Part shown: in pieces, positions 49,684 to 59,172 of the stretch | Layout of the letters: every line of letters begins with the position of its first letter | How positions within the stretch are numbered: the stretch's first letter is position 1 | DNA from: Bacteroidales bacterium | Lineage (GTDB): Bacteria > Bacteroidota > Bacteroidia > Bacteroidales > UBA10428 | NCBI GenBank assembly: GCA_016938235.1 | Contig: JAFGVA010000150.1 | Span: forward strand, 62,001-126,000 | Length of the DNA: 64,000 nt | Direction: 5' to 3' | Notes under the pieces: model-generated | Told to the model about the DNA's origin: nothing | Databases searched by the model: none | Seen by the model: only the letters and a program-made list of their open reading frames with translations | Translations under genes and position numbers: made by a program

Positions 49684-51198
49684 ATGTTTAAGGATAATGA
49701 TTTAAAACAGTTTAGGGAAAAAGGCATCAGCGAAGAAAAAATTAACTGGCAGATTCAACAGTTTACTAAAGGGGTAATTCCGATTAACCTGATTGCCCCG
49801 GCTACTTTTTCCAAAGGAATAAAAAATGTATATAATGAGGATCACTATCTTCACTATTTCAAGAATAACAAATCAGACAAGAAAATAACCAAGTTTGTTC
49901 CTGCTTCGGGAGCTGCAAGCAGAATGTTTAAAGATTTGTTCGAATTCAGGGAAAAGTTCGCCAATAATCCGAAACTTAATATTGTTGATTACCCTTTTAT
50001 GCAGAACTTCTTCAGCAATCTTAAAAAATTTGCTTTTTACACGCCGTTGGATAAGAGTTGTTCCAAGGAAGGTGGATTAGAGGTACTAGTTAAAAAGGAG
50101 AAGTACGATATTATATTAAACAAACTGCTTGGAGAAGAAGGTCTGAACTATGGTTTTTTACCTAAAGGATTATTAAAGTTTCATTATGACAAAAATGGAA
50201 TAGCCCGAACACCCTTTGAAGAACATTTAATAGAAGGCGCCTTGTATGCAAGTTCAAATGGTAGGGTAAATATTCATTATACCGTATCGCCTGAACATAT
50301 GAGTTTGTTTAAAGAGCTTATGAATGAGGTAGTTCCGGAGTTTGAAAAGCAATTTAATGTAAAATACAATATTGGCTTTTCGATTCAGAAACCTTCAACA
50401 GATACAATGGCAGTTACCAAAGATAATCTCCCGTTTTATGAAGAGGATGGGTCTGTTTTATTCCGACCCGGTGGACACGGCGCATTGATAGAAAACCTGA
50501 ATGATATTGATTCTGATATCGTATTCATTAAGAACATCGACAATGTGGTTCCTCAGTCGAAAGCTGAGTCAACGGTAAAATATAAATCTATTTTGGCCGG
50601 TGTGCTGCTGGAAGTTCAGGAAAGCGTATTTAAAGTGATAAAAGAACTGAAAAGTGGAGCTGATGTTCTTAAAAATGCAACTGAAATTCTGAAAAAAGAT
50701 TTCAATATAGAAGGTTTTGCTACAGTTACCGAAGATGCAGGAGCTGATTATATATATCATGTTATAGAAAGACTTAACAGGCCCATTAGAGTATGTGGAG
50801 TAGTTAAGAATCAGGGAGAACCGGGTGGCGGACCCTTTATTGTTAAAAACGAGAATGGTGTTATATCGCCACAAATAGTGGAGGCTTCGCAAGTGGATTT
50901 ATCAAATTTTGATCAAAGCAATATTTTAAAGTCAGCGACACATTTTAATCCGGTAGATTTGGTTTGCGGAATAAAAAATTACAAGGGCGAAAAATTCGAT
51001 TTAACAAAATATGTCGACGATAATACCTGTTTTATTTCGAATAAATCAAAATCGGGCAGGGAATTAAAAGCTCTTGAGTTACCAGGTTTATGGAACGGAG
51101 CTATGGCGGGATGGAATACCATTTTTATTGAAGTTCCGGTTGATACATTTAATCCTGTTAAAACTGTTAACGATTTACTGCGACCAAATCATCAGTAG
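49684..51198 (+). CDS. DUF4301 protein, nucleotidyltransferase-like
   Basis: A 504-residue Bacteroidota protein. FVPASGAASRMFKDL near 72-86 resembles the nucleotide-binding loop of sugar-nucleotide pyrophosphorylases (GGxGxR), and FRPGGHGALIENLNDIDSDIVFIKNIDNV near 259-287 resembles the UTP-sugar pyrophosphorylase core (substrate plus acidic metal site). This suggests an NTP-dependent sugar-phosphate transferase, but the DUF4301 family has no demonstrated reaction. It is probably co-translated with yjbQ. No signal peptide, so cytosolic. Confidence 0.88.
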   Translation: MFKDNDLKQFREKGISEEKINWQIQQFTKGVIPINLIAPATFSKGIKNVYNEDHYLHYFKNNKSDKKITKFVPASGAASRMFKDLFEFREKFANNPKLNIVDYPFMQNFFSNLKKFAFYTPLDKSCSKEGGLEVLVKKEKYDIILNKLLGEEGLNYGFLPKGLLKFHYDKNGIARTPFEEHLIEGALYASSNGRVNIHYTVSPEHMSLFKELMNEVVPEFEKQFNVKYNIGFSIQKPSTDTMAVTKDNLPFYEEDGSVLFRPGGHGALIENLNDIDSDIVFIKNIDNVVPQSKAESTVKYKSILAGVLLEVQESVFKVIKELKSGADVLKNATEILKKDFNIEGFATVTEDAGADYIYHVIERLNRPIRVCGVVKNQGEPGGGPFIVKNENGVISPQIVEASQVDLSNFDQSNILKSATHFNPVDLVCGIKNYKGEKFDLTKYVDDNTCFISNKSKSGRELKALELPGLWNGAMAGWNTIFIEVPVDTFNPVKTVNDLLRPNHQ

Positions 51199-51279
51199 AA
51201 GAATTTCAATGTTAAATTAATCTTAAATTTTCACAGATTAAATTAACCAAAGTTTAAGATAATCATAATCTCTGCTAAA

Positions 51280-51309
51280 GTTGCTTTAAGCTCTCTATCA
51301 TTATTTTTG
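51280..51309 (+). promoter_or_regulatory. Promoter of the 113-residue protein gene
   Basis: GTTG at 51280-51283 and a perfect -7 TATTTTTG at 51302-51309 with an 18-base spacer; 19 bases to the ATG at 51329. Confidence 0.6.
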
Positions 51310-51328
51310 TGATATAATAAAAGAAAAA

Positions 51329-51670
51329 ATGAAGAGAGTATTATTAGTAATAGTAGTAGTGAGTTTATCTTTAGCTACCTATGCAAAAGGAAAAGAAGGT
51401 AAAGCCAAAAAAGCTGTTGTAAAAACAGTTGCTTTAAGTGGTCAGGTTACCGATATAACTACCGGTGAGGCTTTGGCCGGAGTTGAGGTAGTAATTAACA
51501 ATCACTCGGTATTTACCGATTTTGAAGGTGAGTTTACTGTTAACAATTTACAGCCTGGCGAATGTACAATTAGCACAAACTATGTTGCATATAAAGATCA
51601 ATCACTTCAGATTGATTTAAACAGGCTGGAGCAAGAATCAATATCGATAGCGTTAGAAACCGAAAAATAA
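51329..51670 (+). CDS. Small exported carboxypeptidase-regulatory-like protein
   Basis: 113 residues: signal peptide (RVLLVIVVVSLSLATYA, cleaved near residue 19), a Lys-rich linker (KGKEGKAKKAVVK) and one CarboxypepD-regulatory-like beta-sandwich (LSGQVTDITTGEALAGVEVVIN...FTDFEGEFTVNNLQPGE). This domain usually precedes a TonB plug, but here it stands alone. Function unknown. It has its own promoter and terminator and is a monocistronic unit. Confidence 0.82.
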   Translation: MKRVLLVIVVVSLSLATYAKGKEGKAKKAVVKTVALSGQVTDITTGEALAGVEVVINNHSVFTDFEGEFTVNNLQPGECTISTNYVAYKDQSLQIDLNRLEQESISIALETEK

Positions 51671-51673
51671 TAA

Positions 51674-51699
51674 AAAAGCCGGAATAAAATCCGGCTTTT
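51674..51699. terminator. Bidirectional terminator between convergent genes
   Basis: AAAAGCCGGA pairs perfectly with TCCGGCTTTT around a 6-base loop (51674-51699), with A-run on the left and T-run on the right, so it can end transcription both ways. Confidence 0.85.
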
Positions 51700-51703
51700 G
51701 TTT

Positions 51704-52375
51704 TTATTCAAATCCTTCAGAGCCTGTTCCGTAATCGTCTACATGGAAGATTGATTGTGCATCTTCTTCGAAGTAATAAATTTTTAGTTTAACAGTATCG
51801 CGAAGAAAATTAATTCTTCCAATTTCAACCCGGTTTATTTTAATACCGGTTCTGCTTTCCAAATCTTTAATTAGCTGTTCCCTTTTGTCTTTTGTTATCA
51901 GGTCAATTCTTTCGTATTCTATCGATTTAGTCGATTCGTGCTTAATAAGATTAACTTTCTCAAGAAAGAAGGTCACCACAAGTATAACCAGGTTTGTAAA
52001 AATAAGCTCAGCATAGCTTACCTTTTTATTTGCCAGGGCGTTTATTACCGATACACCAATTACCAGGAACAAATAGGTCATTTCCTTAATAGGAATTGGA
52101 TTTGTTCTGTATCTGATGATGCCGAAAATAGCAAATAAGCCAAGTGCAAATCCTATTTCGAGCTTCACATTATCCAGTAGGAAACAAAGCAGAAATACAA
52201 CTGTACTTATTAAAATGTAAGTAAACAGATAATCTTTTCTTTTTGCGCTCGGATAATACAATACCCGCACGGCTATTAAAATTACTATCAGATTAAATGA
52301 AAACCTGATGATTAATTCCAGGAAATCTTCGAGGTCAACTAATTGTATACCAAAAATTTCAACTGACTCTTTCAT
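51704..52375 (-). CDS. DUF4956 membrane protein
   Basis: 223 residues from the ATG at 52375. About 4-5 membrane helices in the first 140 residues (LIVILIAVRVLYY, LFTYILISTVVFLLCFLL, LGLFAIFGIIRYRTNPI, FLVIGVSVINALA) and a soluble C-terminal domain (RTGIKINRVEIGRINFLRDTVKLKIYY). The FGIIRYRT segment is the family signature. DUF4956 genes often neighbour VTC-domain genes, as here (17-base overlap), suggesting one membrane-associated machine. An upstream in-frame TTG/ATG could add 9-11 residues. Confidence 0.88.
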   Translation of the reverse strand: MKESVEIFGIQLVDLEDFLELIIRFSFNLIVILIAVRVLYYPSAKRKDYLFTYILISTVVFLLCFLLDNVKLEIGFALGLFAIFGIIRYRTNPIPIKEMTYLFLVIGVSVINALANKKVSYAELIFTNLVILVVTFFLEKVNLIKHESTKSIEYERIDLITKDKREQLIKDLESRTGIKINRVEIGRINFLRDTVKLKIYYFEEDAQSIFHVDDYGTGSEGFE

Positions 52376-53147
52376 TAACAATCCTATAATGGAAGCTGGC
52401 ATTTTCAAATTTGTTTAAGGTTAATATTTTTTGTTTAAAATTATTGCTCTTAAGTTCGGGGTGCAGGATAGCTCTGCCAATACAATATTTGCTCATTCCG
52501 GAGGGTTGAACTCTGTATTTTTTCAGAATATCAATAAGTTGGGTACGCTTTACTCTGAAATCGCGCTTTACTTCAATAATAACGGTATTCTTCAGTACCG
52601 AACATTTATCTGATTGTGTTAAAAACTGTAAATTTCTGTCAATGGTAACCCGCTCTGTAAAGTCTTTATTAACAAGGGTTATTCTATCGAAATTGGTAAA
52701 AATTTTAGCCTCCAGGTCTTTATTATCAAAGCCTGTGTATTTTTTTATAAATTCCGAAGAATCTATTGATAAAACATCTTCAATTGAGGGTACTTCAATT
52801 CTTTTCTTTAGCGTTAGAGTTCCCTTTACCTTTCTTTTTATTTCAAGAAAAGTACTATCGCTGGTAACGTATTTCCTAAATCTGATTTTATAGCGATTTA
52901 GTTTCCCGTTATGATGCGATTTGTACATAAAATTATCATGTGTGTCGTAATACAGCGAAATGTACGGAAAACTCCTTTTATCCTGAATTTCGAGTACGAA
53001 ATAGTGTTCAGATAAATCTTTCAGTATATCCTGCAATACATCGCGTCGAATAACGTATTTAGTATCAATACGATTCATGAGTTTGACGTCATCCATTTCG
53101 AAGAGTGAAATCCTGTTAAAGTCGTTAAGTAATGTATCTTCTCTCAT
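52359..53147 (-). CDS. VTC-domain protein (polyphosphate polymerase-like)
   Basis: 262 residues. The VTC/TTM tunnel-fold signatures are present: RIDTKYVIR near 26-34, LYYDT near 66, YKIRFRKY near 85-92 (basic residues for phosphate), LEIKRK near 101-106 (acidic metal site) and TVIIEVKRD near 202. In yeast Vtc4 this fold makes polyphosphate from ATP; bacterial members paired with DUF4956 are uncharacterised as far as I know. It starts the two-gene leftward unit, 97 bases from the divergent rubredoxin gene. Confidence 0.88.
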   Translation of the reverse strand: MREDTLLNDFNRISLFEMDDVKLMNRIDTKYVIRRDVLQDILKDLSEHYFVLEIQDKRSFPYISLYYDTHDNFMYKSHHNGKLNRYKIRFRKYVTSDSTFLEIKRKVKGTLTLKKRIEVPSIEDVLSIDSSEFIKKYTGFDNKDLEAKIFTNFDRITLVNKDFTERVTIDRNLQFLTQSDKCSVLKNTVIIEVKRDFRVKRTQLIDILKKYRVQPSGMSKYCIGRAILHPELKSNNFKQKILTLNKFENASFHYRIVNERVS

Positions 53148-53244
53148 AAGATCAGAAAATATTGTTCAAAGATATACGTATGAGAATACGATAAACTTTA
53201 AAATACGTTATATTTATTTTTTTTAATTTCAATTTTGATTCAGT

Positions 53245-53409
53245 ATGAAAAAATATCAATGCGTTATATGTGGTTATGTATACGATCCTGTTGAAGGAGA
53301 TCCCGATTCCGGTATTTTGCCCGGTACAGCTTTCGAAGATATTCCCGATGATTGGGTTTGTCCCGTATGCAGTGTTACCAAGGAAGATTTTGAACCTCTT
53401 GATGAATAA
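53245..53409 (+). CDS. Rubredoxin
   Basis: 54 residues. Four Cys in two knuckles (Cys6-x2-Cys9 in [11 protein letters not shown], Cys39-x2-Cys42 in WVCPVC) bind one iron; the GDPDSGI...[11 protein letters not shown] middle is typical. A small cytosolic electron carrier, in anaerobes often serving oxygen or peroxide reduction. The stop codon abuts the end of the convergent pepD gene with no gap. Confidence 0.97.
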   Translation: MKKYQCVICGYVYDPVEGDPDSGILPGTAFEDIPDDWVCPVCSVTKEDFEPLDE

Positions 53410-54864
53410 TTATTTCTCATCGGGTACGTCTTTTAGTATTTGCAATAAAAATTTCCAGTACATATCAACTGTACTAACCTGGAGTCGCTCATCGGGAGAA
53501 TGCACACCACGCATGGTTGGCCCAATAGAAATCATATCCAGGTAGGGGTATTTCTCAAGGAAAAGTCCGCATTCAAGTCCTGCATGTATTGCTTTTACTT
53601 TTGCATCTTTCCCGAATAGCTTTTTATAGGCATTGGTTGCAATTCCTAAAATTTCAGAGTTTGTATTTGGGGTCCATCCCGGGTAACTTTCGGTATGTTT
53701 CACTTTTGCACCGGCTAAGTTAAAGTTGCACTTTATACGATCGGCTATATCTGTTTTTGCAGTTTCAACAGAACTCCGCTGACTGGTAACGATATGTGCT
53801 GTTTTCATGATAATTTTTATCGATGCCAGATTGGTTGATGTTTCAACCAGACCCTCAACATCCTGACTCATGCTTATTACACCGTTAGGGCAGGAGTATA
53901 CAGAATAAATTAGCTTTTTAAATACCGAATTCTTCAGAATTTCCTTCGGAAGTTTAGTTTCTGTCACTTTCAATTTGAGTTCAGGCTCTGTAGTTGCAAA
54001 TTCCGATTTAATAACCTGCTCATACTCTTTGACAGTTGATTTTAGTTTTTCAACCAGTTTGTTTTTCACAACAATGGTAGCCTCAGCTTCGCGTGGAATT
54101 GCATTTCTAAGATTGCCGCCCTGGAAATCAGATAAACCAATAGCATATTTCTTGCTTAAATTCAGAAGCAAGCGGAATAAAAGCAGATTTGAATTAGCAT
54201 ATCCCTTGTTAATATCGTCACCGGAGTGCCCGCCTTTAAGTCCTGATAGCTTAATATTAAAAGCTACCTGATTGTTAGCTGTTTTCTTATATTTTAAGGG
54301 TAAATCAATCAGTGTGTCAACTCCACCAGCACAGCCAATAAATATTTCACCCTCGTCTTCAGAGTCAAGATTAATAAGTATTTTACTTTTTATCATGTTC
54401 TCTTTCAGCATGAATGCACCTGTTAAGCCGGTTTCTTCATCAATGGTAAACAGGCATTCTATTGGGCCGTGTTCAATAGATTTATCGGCAAGAAGTGCGA
54501 GCTGGGTTGCAACACCAATGCCATTGTCGGCTCCCAGGGTTGTTCCTTTGGCTTTAATCCAGTCGCCATCAATATATGCAGGAACAGGATCTTTCATGAA
54601 ATCGTGCTTAACATCGGCATTTTTTTCACAAACCATATCGACATGACTCTGCAGAACAACACTTTTTCGGTTTTCATAGCCTTTGCAAGCTGCTTTTCTG
54701 ATAACTATATTTCCTGCTTTATCTTTTTGGATTTCAAGTTTTTGCTCCTTTGCGAAATCTTCAAGATAACTGATGATTTTTTCCTCTTTTTTTGACGGAC
54801 GGGGAATCTTCAGAATTTCATCGAAATATTTAAAGACTAATTTTGGCTCAAGCTCAAAAATCAT
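53410..54864 (-). CDS. pepD: Aminoacyl-histidine dipeptidase (M20 family)
   Basis: A 484-residue cytosolic zinc dipeptidase cleaving Xaa-His and other dipeptides. Metal ligands and catalytic residues: His in LQSHVDMVCEKN, Asp in TLGADNGIGVA, Glu-Glu in TIDEETGLTGAF, Asp in LINLDSEDEGE, and a late His in IGPTMRGVHSPDE. The KGGHSGDDINKGYAN segment lies in the dimer domain. The length is that of PepD. It is a single gene. Confidence 0.95.
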   Translation of the reverse strand: MIFELEPKLVFKYFDEILKIPRPSKKEEKIISYLEDFAKEQKLEIQKDKAGNIVIRKAACKGYENRKSVVLQSHVDMVCEKNADVKHDFMKDPVPAYIDGDWIKAKGTTLGADNGIGVATQLALLADKSIEHGPIECLFTIDEETGLTGAFMLKENMIKSKILINLDSEDEGEIFIGCAGGVDTLIDLPLKYKKTANNQVAFNIKLSGLKGGHSGDDINKGYANSNLLLFRLLLNLSKKYAIGLSDFQGGNLRNAIPREAEATIVVKNKLVEKLKSTVKEYEQVIKSEFATTEPELKLKVTETKLPKEILKNSVFKKLIYSVYSCPNGVISMSQDVEGLVETSTNLASIKIIMKTAHIVTSQRSSVETAKTDIADRIKCNFNLAGAKVKHTESYPGWTPNTNSEILGIATNAYKKLFGKDAKVKAIHAGLECGLFLEKYPYLDMISIGPTMRGVHSPDERLQVSTVDMYWKFLLQILKDVPDEK

Positions 54865-55137
54865 TGTTTTTTTATTTATGATGGTTTAAAATACAATAAC
54901 CCTTACACAGCATTTTATTTTTTAGACAAACCCAGAGATAAATTCGACCAAAAAATTGATATCGTGGGGGTTTTTAGTTAATCAAAAATATATAAAATAA
55001 AAATCATTTCTACTAATAGTTTCTTTGTAAGAATTGGTTTGCATAAACTTTACTTTTTTTATTCTTTAAACAAATAAATACGGTTTAATTGTTATTTTCG
55101 CCTTGGCAGGATATTTTCGTAGTTAAGTATAATATAT

Positions 55138-56925
55138 ATGTTTACTCTCGACGTTCTACTTGTTTTTATTGCATTAGGTTTTATTCTCTATTCGCTTTAT
55201 TTCGAAGTGTTTGGACCATCCTTTACATTTCTGGTAGCAGTTTTGTTTTTGGGTATTTTTGGTATTCTGGAACCAAAAGAAATTCTTGAAGGGTTTGGTA
55301 ATGAACAGGTTGCGATAATAATCATGTTATTATTACTTGGCGATGTAATACGAAGAACCACCATTATTGAAGCTGCATTTGATCGTTTATTCAGGAATGC
55401 CAAGAGTTTTAGGGGATTCCAGGCTAGAATGATGATAATCGTAGCTGCCTTTTCTTCTATTCTTAACAATACACCCTTGGTTGCTGTAATGATGCCATAC
55501 GTTGATAACTGGTGTAAAAGAAACAATTACAGTGTTTCAAAATTCTTAATTCCATTGTCGTTTGCTGCAATTCTGGGCGGTAGCGTAACATTGATTGGAA
55601 CTTCAACAAACCTGATTGTTAACGGAATGGTTGTGGAACAAAAGCTCGATAATTTACCGGAACTTAATATGTTCGATTTTGTTTACGTTGGTATTCCAAT
55701 GATGATTATAGGGATCTTATATATCTTGTTTATTGGTCACAGATTATTGCCCGGAAAAGACAGACCGGAACTGGTTCAATCAGAGGCTACACGTAATTAC
55801 CTTGTACCGGCACGTATTCGGCATGGGTCAAGCCTGATTGGTAAAAAACTGAATGACACCGAACTTAGAAATATAAAAGGACTTGAGTTGGTTGAATATA
55901 TTAAGAAGGGAAAGAATATTTTATCAGAAACTGATGACATTATACTTGAAGAGGAAGATAATCTGGTTTTTTCGGGTGATGTTGAGAAATATGCTGATAT
56001 GTTGAACTCCAGTTCTGGACTTGTTGTGCCTGAAGTTGGAATGTTGTCAAAATCAAAAAAATCTGAAATAAATGAGCTTATAGTTTCTCAAAATTCTTCC
56101 TTAATTGCGCGTAAACTCAAGAATATTAATTTCAGAGCAAGTTACGATGCTGCGGCTCTGGCAATACACCGAAACGGTGAGCAATTGAAAACCAACATTC
56201 AAAATGAGGAACTCAGGGCAGGAGATGTTTTGCTTATCTATGCCGGTGAGGCCTTTGATAACCGAACAAGGAATTCGCATGACTTTTATTTCCTGACACG
56301 TTTTCGGGATTTTGTTAAGATAGATACCTGGAAAATTGTATTGATGTTAATAGCGGTTGTGGGATCAATTACCCTTTCTGCATTGCACATTAAAGGGGGC
56401 TTGTTTTTTGGATTAATGGTGGTTCTTATGATGTCTTTGTTGTTCAGAATTACCAGCCCAAAAGAATTACCAAAAGGTATTGATTACGATTTAGGCTTGA
56501 TAATTGTAATGTCGCTGGCCTTAGGTACTGCCATGATAAAAACCGGCACCGCTGAGCTTATTGCAGATGCATTACTTACAGTATTTCAACCCCTGGGAGC
56601 TGTTGGAGCTTTGTTCGGAGTATATTTTATAACAACTGTTTTAGCTGCATATATAACAAATAAAGCATCGGTAGGTATAGTTTTTCCGATTGCAATTGTT
56701 ATGGCTGAGAACCTGGATATTGCAAACCCGGCACCCTTTGTATTAACGGTTGCCTATGCATCTGCCGCTAACTTCATGACACCCATCGGCTACCAGACCA
56801 ATTTAATGGTTTACGGACCCGGCAAGTACTCATTTAAAGACTTTTTTAGAATCGGATTTCCTCTTACTATACTTTATATGCTGGGTACAGTGTTGATTTT
56901 ATCGTTCATTTTTAAATTATTTTAG
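55138..56925 (+). CDS. SLC13-type anion permease with two TrkA-C domains
   Basis: A 595-residue inner-membrane transporter of the ArsB/NhaD/DASS superfamily. Membrane segments fill about 1-190 and 390-595; between them are two RCK/TrkA-C domains (SSLIGKKLNDTEL..., SSLIARKLKNINF...), as in bacterial and algal sulfate permeases of the SLT/SAC1 type. Substrate loops NNTPLVAVMMP and GTSTNLIVNG near 120-165 and TPIGYQTNLMVYGPG near 553 are present. The cysQ gene starts 6 bases after the stop, so sulfate is the most likely substrate, but this is inferred from context. Confidence 0.9.
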   Translation: MFTLDVLLVFIALGFILYSLYFEVFGPSFTFLVAVLFLGIFGILEPKEILEGFGNEQVAIIIMLLLLGDVIRRTTIIEAAFDRLFRNAKSFRGFQARMMIIVAAFSSILNNTPLVAVMMPYVDNWCKRNNYSVSKFLIPLSFAAILGGSVTLIGTSTNLIVNGMVVEQKLDNLPELNMFDFVYVGIPMMIIGILYILFIGHRLLPGKDRPELVQSEATRNYLVPARIRHGSSLIGKKLNDTELRNIKGLELVEYIKKGKNILSETDDIILEEEDNLVFSGDVEKYADMLNSSSGLVVPEVGMLSKSKKSEINELIVSQNSSLIARKLKNINFRASYDAAALAIHRNGEQLKTNIQNEELRAGDVLLIYAGEAFDNRTRNSHDFYFLTRFRDFVKIDTWKIVLMLIAVVGSITLSALHIKGGLFFGLMVVLMMSLLFRITSPKELPKGIDYDLGLIIVMSLALGTAMIKTGTAELIADALLTVFQPLGAVGALFGVYFITTVLAAYITNKASVGIVFPIAIVMAENLDIANPAPFVLTVAYASAANFMTPIGYQTNLMVYGPGKYSFKDFFRIGFPLTILYMLGTVLILSFIFKLF

Positions 56926-56931
56926 TTCATA

Positions 56932-57747
56932 ATGAGGGAGTTATTAGATAAGGCAATTAGCGTTGCTATCAAAGCGGGTAAAGCTACCCTTGATTTCTAC
57001 GGAAAAGAATTTACCGTTGAAGCTAAATCTGACAATTCACCCTTAACCCAGGCCGATAAAGCATCGCACCAGATAATTGAGAAGGCTTTGGCCGGATTAG
57101 GAATTCCTTTTTTGAGCGAAGAGTCAATACAACCTGTTTATGAAGAGAGAAAAAACTGGAAGAAATTCTGGTTGGTAGATCCCCTGGACGGAACAAAAGA
57201 GTTTATTAAAAAAAGCGGAGAATTTACCGTTAATATTGCTGTAATTGAAGATGGAAAACCGGTATTAGGAGTGGTTTATGCCCCGGTTCCGGATATATTG
57301 TTTTTTGGAATAGTTGGTGAAGGAGCTTTCAAACTAGAAAATGCAGGAGTTAATTTTTTAAACATCGACAGTTCTCCTATGTTACCGATGCCAACTGTAA
57401 AAAAAACTAATGAAACAATTGTTGTTGCAAGCAAATCGCATAATAACCAGGAAACACAGCACTTTATTGCAAAACTTGAAAAACAAAAAGGACCACTTAC
57501 AATTCAGAGTTACGGAAGTTCTCTTAAACTGTGTATGGTGGCCGATGGTGAGGCCCATGTTTATCCAAGATTGGGACCAACAATGGAGTGGGATACTGCA
57601 GCCAGTCACGCAATTGTTGAAGCTGCCGGTTTTTCAATTGTTCAATACCCGTCATTTAAACCTGTGGTGTATAACAAAGAGAACCTGCTAAATCCATTTT
57701 TTCTTGTTTTCGACAAGAATTACAGAGAAATAGTAGAAAATCTTTAA
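56932..57747 (+). CDS. cysQ: 3'(2'),5'-bisphosphate nucleotidase
   Basis: 271 residues of the inositol-monophosphatase fold. It hydrolyses 3'-phosphoadenosine 5'-phosphate left by sulfate activation. Motifs: SDNSPLTQADKASH near 36-49, FLSEES near 62, WLVDPLDGTKEFIKKSGEFTVNIA near 80-104 (metal-binding Asp/Gly/Thr) and EWDTAASHAIVEAAG near 219. Co-transcribed with the SLC13 permease, suggesting a sulfate uptake and assimilation unit; no cysD, cysN or cysH gene is in the window. Confidence 0.94.
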   Translation: MRELLDKAISVAIKAGKATLDFYGKEFTVEAKSDNSPLTQADKASHQIIEKALAGLGIPFLSEESIQPVYEERKNWKKFWLVDPLDGTKEFIKKSGEFTVNIAVIEDGKPVLGVVYAPVPDILFFGIVGEGAFKLENAGVNFLNIDSSPMLPMPTVKKTNETIVVASKSHNNQETQHFIAKLEKQKGPLTIQSYGSSLKLCMVADGEAHVYPRLGPTMEWDTAASHAIVEAAGFSIVQYPSFKPVVYNKENLLNPFFLVFDKNYREIVENL

Positions 57748-57822
57748 AAACCATTGATTTTTATAATTGAAGTTCATTCTCCATTCTAAATTTAAAATTC
57801 TAAATTCTTTCAATAGTTTTAC

Positions 57823-57830
57823 TATTTTTG
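57823..57830 (+). promoter_or_regulatory. -7 element of the M48 protease gene
   Basis: TATTTTTG matches TAnnTTTG exactly. It overlaps an in-frame TTG at 57828, which therefore is unlikely to be the start codon; the ATG at 57849 is 18 bases downstream. Confidence 0.55.
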
Positions 57831-57848
57831 CCTTTCAATATTTTTCAA

Positions 57849-59150
57849 ATGATTCTACAAGTAATTCCTGGCCTTATTCCTATGTTTTTTCGAAGGATTT
57901 TAGAGCATCATGAATCCTGCTATTACAATGCCCCGTTTTTACTTATTGTTAGTATCATAATATTCAACTTTGTGTTGGAGAGATGGCTCGATTTTCTGAA
58001 CTCAAAAGACTGGAGCAATAAACTACCTGATGAATTAAAGGATGTTTATGATGCTGATCAATATAAACGCTCCCAGGACTATAAAAGGGTTAATGACAGT
58101 TTTGGATTAATTACCAGTTCCTTTTCTTTCCTGGTAATCATGTTTATGCTTTTTTACCATGTATTTGGTTTTATGGATTCCTTTGCAAGAACCATTACCA
58201 GCAATCCAATGCTTGTGGCTCTCATTTTCTTTGGAATATTAATGTTGGCATCCGATATTATTAACACTCCCTTTGCTTTGTACGATACTTTTATAATTGA
58301 AGAACAGTTTGGGTTTAACAAAACAACATTAAAAACCTATTTCTTTGATAAAGTTAAAGGTTGGGTTTTAACAGGATTAATAGGTGGAGGTGTAATTGTT
58401 TTAATTATATGGTTATATAGCATCTCTGAGCATTATTTCTGGGTTTGGGCATGGGCTGCCATCTCATTATTCATGATTTTTATTTCAGTTTTTTACTCAA
58501 CCCTTATTGTACCATTATTTAATAAGCAAACCCCACTTGAAGAAGGAGATTTGAGGAATGCCATAAGTGACTTCTGTAAAAGTGTTGGTTTTCAGCTTAC
58601 CAATGTTTTTGTAATAGACGGATCAAAGCGTTCAACAAAAGCGAATGCATACTTTACCGGTCTTGGAAAGAGAAAGAGAATAGTATTGTACGATACTTTA
58701 ATAAATGATCTTACTACAAAAGAAATTGTTGCTGTGTTAGCGCACGAAATAGGGCATTATAAAAAGAAACATACCATTTCCGGAATGATCATCGGAATTC
58801 TTCAAACAGGCCTTACTTTGTATATTTTCTCTTTATTTACAGTAAATCCACTGTTATCGTATGCACTTGGGGCTAAAGTTAAGGGGGTACACATGGCTCT
58901 AATGGCATTTGGAGTTATTTACAGTCCATTGTCAACTATTATAGGCTTAGGCATGAATTTCCTATCGCGTAAAAATGAATATGAAGCAGATAACTACGCG
59001 AAAGAACACAATCTTTCAGATGAGCTGATAAGTGGACTGAAAAAATTATCATCGAATAATCTGAACAATCTTACACCACATAAGGCATATGTTTTTTTTC
59101 ATTTTTCACACCCAACACTTCTACAACGAATCAGGGCTTTAGGAAAATAG
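57849..59150 (+). CDS. M48 family metallopeptidase (Ste24/CAAX protease-like)
   Basis: 433 residues from the ATG at 57849. A multi-pass membrane zinc protease: N-terminal membrane segments with the LNSKDWSNKLPDELKDVYDADQY linker typical of the CPBP-Ste24 M48 group, the HExxH site as AHEIGHYKKKH near 297-307, and the third ligand Glu in KNEYEADNYA near 377. It has the size and topology of Ste24p, which cleaves prenylated or other membrane substrates in eukaryotes; bacteria lack the CAAX pathway, so membrane-protein quality control is more plausible. A single gene 22 bases before cinA. Confidence 0.93.
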   Translation: MILQVIPGLIPMFFRRILEHHESCYYNAPFLLIVSIIIFNFVLERWLDFLNSKDWSNKLPDELKDVYDADQYKRSQDYKRVNDSFGLITSSFSFLVIMFMLFYHVFGFMDSFARTITSNPMLVALIFFGILMLASDIINTPFALYDTFIIEEQFGFNKTTLKTYFFDKVKGWVLTGLIGGGVIVLIIWLYSISEHYFWVWAWAAISLFMIFISVFYSTLIVPLFNKQTPLEEGDLRNAISDFCKSVGFQLTNVFVIDGSKRSTKANAYFTGLGKRKRIVLYDTLINDLTTKEIVAVLAHEIGHYKKKHTISGMIIGILQTGLTLYIFSLFTVNPLLSYALGAKVKGVHMALMAFGVIYSPLSTIIGLGMNFLSRKNEYEADNYAKEHNLSDELISGLKKLSSNNLNNLTPHKAYVFFHFSHPTLLQRIRALGK

Positions 59151-59172
59151 CCTTAACTCAAAACACTTCAAT

